Below, one piece after another: positions 61,427 to 64,000 of a stretch of 64,000 bases of DNA. Source of the DNA: an uncultured Clostridia bacterium (GTDB taxonomy: Bacteria > Bacillota > Clostridia > Oscillospirales > Acutalibacteraceae); NCBI GenBank assembly GCA_947623175.1, contig CANQGK010000012.1:1-64000 (forward strand). Direction: 5' to 3'. The notes under the pieces are model-generated. The model was given only the letters and a program-made list of their open reading frames with translations. It searched no databases and had not been told where the DNA came from. Each line of letters starts with the position of its first letter. Position 1 is the first letter of the stretch. A program made the translations under genes and the position numbers.

Positions 61427-62125
61427 TTATTTAATTTCGATGCCTCCGAAGATACAAGTGCCGCCGATATAAATTGTCGGAGCTTCTTTATGCGCGGCGG
61501 TCTTGTTTGAAACCCCGCCGAAAATGCTGTTAGAGGTCACCTTTACGTTTACGTTGTCCGGAACGAAAATATCTATGCCGCCGAATATAGCCGCGGCCTT
61601 AACGGCACAGTCCTTTTCAATAACGGCGTTTCGCAGATCGCACTCTATACCGCCGAAAACAGCGGATAATTCTGCGCCTTCAAACGGTTCGCCGTCGTAG
61701 TTAAGATTGCACCCCGAAAAGGTTGCACATCCTACTTTTGTTTTGCCGCCGTTTTGCTTGATTTTGTCAATGATTTTCTGTGCGCGGTTGCCGAATAATC
61801 CCGTAAAGACCATTTTCAGCCCGATAATCACAATGACGGTCGGCAAAAGCAGCTTCCAAAGCATTGAAAAACTCAATATGTCACGGCAGCACAACAGCAG
61901 GAATACGCCGACCAAAATACCGATAATGTTTCCGGTCTTTTCACGTTCCGTAAACAGCCCTACCGTACAGGGCACAATTATAAACAACGTCCACCAGACG
62001 TCAAAAAACAGATCCAAGTGCGTGACGTTTAAGGCGTTGAGTTCGAGCAACAGTCCTGCCGCGATCAACACGATTCCCCATATAACACTGCGAAACTTTT
62101 TCATTTTTTTATTCTCCTTTTTCAT
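61427..62125 (-). CDS. LiaF-like protein (cell-wall-stress family)
   Basis: The 232-residue protein has four or so membrane spans (~12-110) and a C-terminal LiaF/DUF2154 beta domain with repeated glycine turns (AVFGGIECDLRNAVI, AIFGGIDIFVPDNV, SIFGGVSNK). LiaF proteins inhibit LiaRS envelope-stress signalling; no LiaRS is here. It is convergent with the ECF operon, which may have the same theme. Confidence 0.8.
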   Translation of the reverse strand: MKKENKKMKKFRSVIWGIVLIAAGLLLELNALNVTHLDLFFDVWWTLFIIVPCTVGLFTEREKTGNIIGILVGVFLLLCCRDILSFSMLWKLLLPTVIVIIGLKMVFTGLFGNRAQKIIDKIKQNGGKTKVGCATFSGCNLNYDGEPFEGAELSAVFGGIECDLRNAVIEKDCAVKAAAIFGGIDIFVPDNVNVKVTSNSIFGGVSNKTAAHKEAPTIYIGGTCIFGGIEIK

Positions 62126-62230
62126 AGTATCTTACCACATTTTCAACAAAAATGAAAGTGGTTTTAGAAAAAAGTTACGCTTATCGCGGCAAACGGATTT
62201 TCGGCGACTGCGTATTCGATTTAAAATGTA

Positions 62231-62273
62231 AAAAAGCGGCACAAAGAGCATTTCTGTTCTCCGTGCCACTTTT
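62231..62273 (-). terminator. Terminator after spoVT
   Basis: On the minus strand, AAAAGTGGCAC pairs with GTGCCGCTTTTTT, followed by ACATTTT. Confidence 0.75.
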
Positions 62274-62345
62274 GACTTTATAGCGCAGTCGGTTATATTT
62301 AAAAGACGTTTTCGGTTGATTTTGCATCGGGAAAGCGAAAGGCTT

Positions 62346-62879
62346 TTATCCCACCTGCTTGCTTAAAAATTCCGCCGCTACGTTCGCAAGCTTAACGTCG
62401 CTTTCGTTGGCGGAATTTCCCTTTTCGTCGTCGATAAGGACTACCGCTCCACTGACGTCGCCGGCGTTTATGATCGGTACGCCTACGCGAATGTTTCGCT
62501 GTACTCCCTCTAACGCCTGATAGGTTTCTCCGTTGCCGTAATTTACGCTTTTTCGCTCCTCCATAATGTTTTCCAGAGAAGAGCTGACGTGCCTTTCGAG
62601 AACCTCTTTTTTCGAAATACCCGACGCCGCAATGCAATGCTCGCGGTCACAGATAATCACCGGTAATCGGGTACCCGTAGACAGCGCGTCCGCATACTGT
62701 ACCGCAAATTCGGAAATTTCGCCTATAGGCGAATATTTTTTAAATATAACTTCTCCGCCGGCATTCGTGTAAATTTCCAGCGGGTCGCCTTCATGGATAC
62801 GCATAGTTCTTCTGATTTCCTTAGGTATCACAACACGACCGAGGTCGTCGATACGCCGTACAATTCCGGTTGCTTTCAT
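62346..62879 (-). CDS. spoVT: Stage V sporulation protein T
   Basis: The 177-residue AbrB-type regulator has a swapped-hairpin DNA-binding N-terminus (GIVRRIDDLGRVVIPKEIRR) and a GAF domain (~55-177). SpoVT acts in the forespore in late sporulation, which implies the host forms spores. AAAGGAG precedes the ATG. Confidence 0.95.
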   Translation of the reverse strand: MKATGIVRRIDDLGRVVIPKEIRRTMRIHEGDPLEIYTNAGGEVIFKKYSPIGEISEFAVQYADALSTGTRLPVIICDREHCIAASGISKKEVLERHVSSSLENIMEERKSVNYGNGETYQALEGVQRNIRVGVPIINAGDVSGAVVLIDDEKGNSANESDVKLANVAAEFLSKQVG

Positions 62880-63033
62880 ATATAAAACTCCTTTGTGATT
62901 AAATTAGGTAACATTTCTATTATCTGCCGCCAAAGAAGTTTTATACCGCGCAAGCTTACTTTTTAAAATATTTACGGAATGGGGTGAAATTATATTTGCT
63001 AAGTAGGAGATTCCGTGAGCAAAGAAGCAAGAT

Positions 63034-63510
63034 TCACCGTATTTCGAACAAAATCCGCCGTAAAATTTCCTTGTGACGGGCGTACAGTTCCGACAGAGAC
63101 AAACCGAAAGCAGCCGTGTCAAATGTAGATTTTAAGTCGTTTCGCAAATACAAAAAATTTCCCATTCCGAGATAGATTTCGCAGAAATCGGGGAATTTTA
63201 ACCCCAACCGCCGTTGTACTTGTTTCGAAAATGCAGAGGAATCCTCCTGACGCGTTGGGGAAAAACGGTATTCGGTTAGGTTGCCGTCGGCGCAATAGAT
63301 CCGCGTTTCACCCGGACGCCCTATTGCGCCGGTCTGCGCCGTCTGTACCGCCACGACTTGCTCGGCGGCGATTTTTTCAAGTGTTTGTGCGTTCAACGGG
63401 CGAGGCGGCATCAGCAGGAAACGCTTGCGGTCGGCGAAGCGGGAAAGGATCGCTTTCGCGTCGCAGCCGTCTTTTTCGACCGGCAGCCGGGCGAGCGCGT
63501 CGTGCATCAA
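63034..63510 (-). CDS. Protein of unknown function near the right edge
   Basis: The 158-residue protein starts at TTG or the adjoining ATG, without a good ribosome-binding site. Coding-like codons extend upstream of these starts (KIAAAISCAIAEAYYKRIDR) to a stop near 63590. It is mixed basic with no known motif. It may be the 3' part of a broken gene. Confidence 0.4.
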   Translation of the reverse strand: MMHDALARLPVEKDGCDAKAILSRFADRKRFLLMPPRPLNAQTLEKIAAEQVVAVQTAQTGAIGRPGETRIYCADGNLTEYRFSPTRQEDSSAFSKQVQRRLGLKFPDFCEIYLGMGNFLYLRNDLKSTFDTAAFGLSLSELYARHKEILRRILFEIR

Positions 63511-63556
63511 GTCTCGGTCGATGCGCTTATAATACGCTTCGGCAATCGCGCAGGAG

Positions 63557-63754
63557 ATGGCGGCGGCAATCTTTGCGCATGGGACGTCTTATGATAGTTA
63601 TGATAGAGTAGCGCCAAGAAATGACGTCCGGCTTATAAAGCTTGGGCTGAAAATTCCGTCCGACTCCGCCGATTATGCCGATTTTTCGAAGCAAATGGAA
63701 AAGGCTGAACAGGAATTTCAGCAAATGCGGCAAAAGTACACGGAGGAAACGTAA
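63557..63754 (+). CDS. Small ORF coupled to the gene at 63756
   Basis: The 65-residue ORF has a helical C-terminus (FSKQMEKAEQEFQQMRQKYT). Its first codons overlap the coding-like reading on the other strand, so the true start is unclear. Its end contains GGAGG for the next gene. Confidence 0.35.
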   Translation: MAAAIFAHGTSYDSYDRVAPRNDVRLIKLGLKIPSDSADYADFSKQMEKAEQEFQQMRQKYTEET

Positions 63755-63755
63755 A

Positions 63756-64000
63756 ATGCCCGAGCCGCAATATTATAAAGGCATTTTTTGGCGGATCGAC
63801 GGGGAGCTTGTATGCCGCAAGGTGCGGTGCGACGAGACCTGCGCGCCGCTCGAACCAGCGGAGTTTACCTCCAAGAGCGGTGAGAATTTTAATCATAAAG
63901 CGGAGTGGGTAAAGCTGCCCCGCCGCGAAACCTGTCGGCTGCTGCTTTCCGCGCTTTACGAAAATCACCGTCTTGAAAACCAGCGGTACTGCTTTTTGGA
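63756..64000 (+). CDS. Unknown protein, 5' part only
   Basis: The ATG at 63756 follows GGAGG (63742-63746), 1 nt after the upstream stop. The visible 81 residues begin MPEPQYYKGIFWRIDGELVC and run off the window. Cysteines in VCRKVRCDETC may bind metal. No function assigned. Confidence 0.55.
   Translation, partial: MPEPQYYKGIFWRIDGELVCRKVRCDETCAPLEPAEFTSKSGENFNHKAEWVKLPRRETCRLLLSALYENHRLENQRYCFL

Overview
The window looks like chromosomal DNA from an anaerobic, spore-forming Clostridia-type bacterium (Bacillota), probably an uncultured gut or rumen lineage. The evidence is a single-subunit pyruvate:ferredoxin oxidoreductase, a SpoVT regulator, a flavodiiron/rubredoxin fusion, a two-gene SUF-like Fe-S system, a dockerin-bearing wall amidase, and the Firmicute gene orders ylxM-ffh-rpsP-khpA and SRP RNA-dnaX-ybaB-recR. 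Promoters are mostly clear sigma-A types (TTGACA-like, 17 nt, TATAAT-like), and GTG and TTG starts with strong ribosome-binding sites are common. I cannot name a genus.

Layout. 0-4 kb: nifJ. 4-10 kb: two secreted TasA/CalY-type (SipW-dependent signal) surface proteins, each preceded by the same ~220-nt leader. The leader can fold into a long-range stem, holds a conserved 36-codon ORF with a G10 tract, and contains an anti-Shine-Dalgarno element. Between them lies a ~0.5 kb tandem duplication of palindromic repeats. 10-17 kb: an orphan AAA ATPase, a repeat-rich gap, a lemA-TPM-dacF wall/membrane operon, and the SufC/SufB-like pair. 17-22 kb: an ABC exporter and a decayed phage-like remnant (XRE regulator, truncated ImmA, DUF4417 fragment, two small overlapping genes). 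22-28 kb: the amidase/LRR/dockerin protein, a MITE-like element, a second orphan ATPase, an AT-rich patch with a ribbon-helix-helix regulator, and tRNA-Lys. 28-36 kb: galU and yjjG, a RING/DUF2628 membrane protein, NUDIX and hexapeptide proteins, SRP RNA, then dnaX-ybaB-recR-UPF0291-comM and tRNA-Ala. 36-43.4 kb: an orphan AbiEi-like antitoxin, a multidomain flavodiiron protein, and a GT2-GtrA-YfhO envelope glycosylation set. 43.6-49 kb: ylxM-ffh-rpsP-khpA, then rpsO-pnp with a long hairpin between them. 49-59 kb: a 3D/G5 wall protein, an NCS2 permease, a SurA-like lipoprotein, and an operon of murD, two M42 peptidases, a GNAT, a PLP lyase and an unknown protein. 59.5-64 kb: an ECF sigma/anti-sigma operon, a LiaF-like protein, spoVT and two poorly understood genes at the right edge.

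Themes. Much of the window serves the cell envelope: surface fibre-like proteins, D,D-carboxypeptidase, amidase, MurD, YabE-like protein, GtrA/GT2/YfhO, the LiaF-like protein and an ECF regulator. A second set is core translation, secretion and replication. The least expected structures are non-coding: the duplicated structured leader with its G10 tract, a third G10 tract at the end of the GT2 gene, a 279-bp MITE-like element with a solo end 20 kb away, repeated operator-like boxes before both orphan ATPases, and the rpsO-pnp stem.
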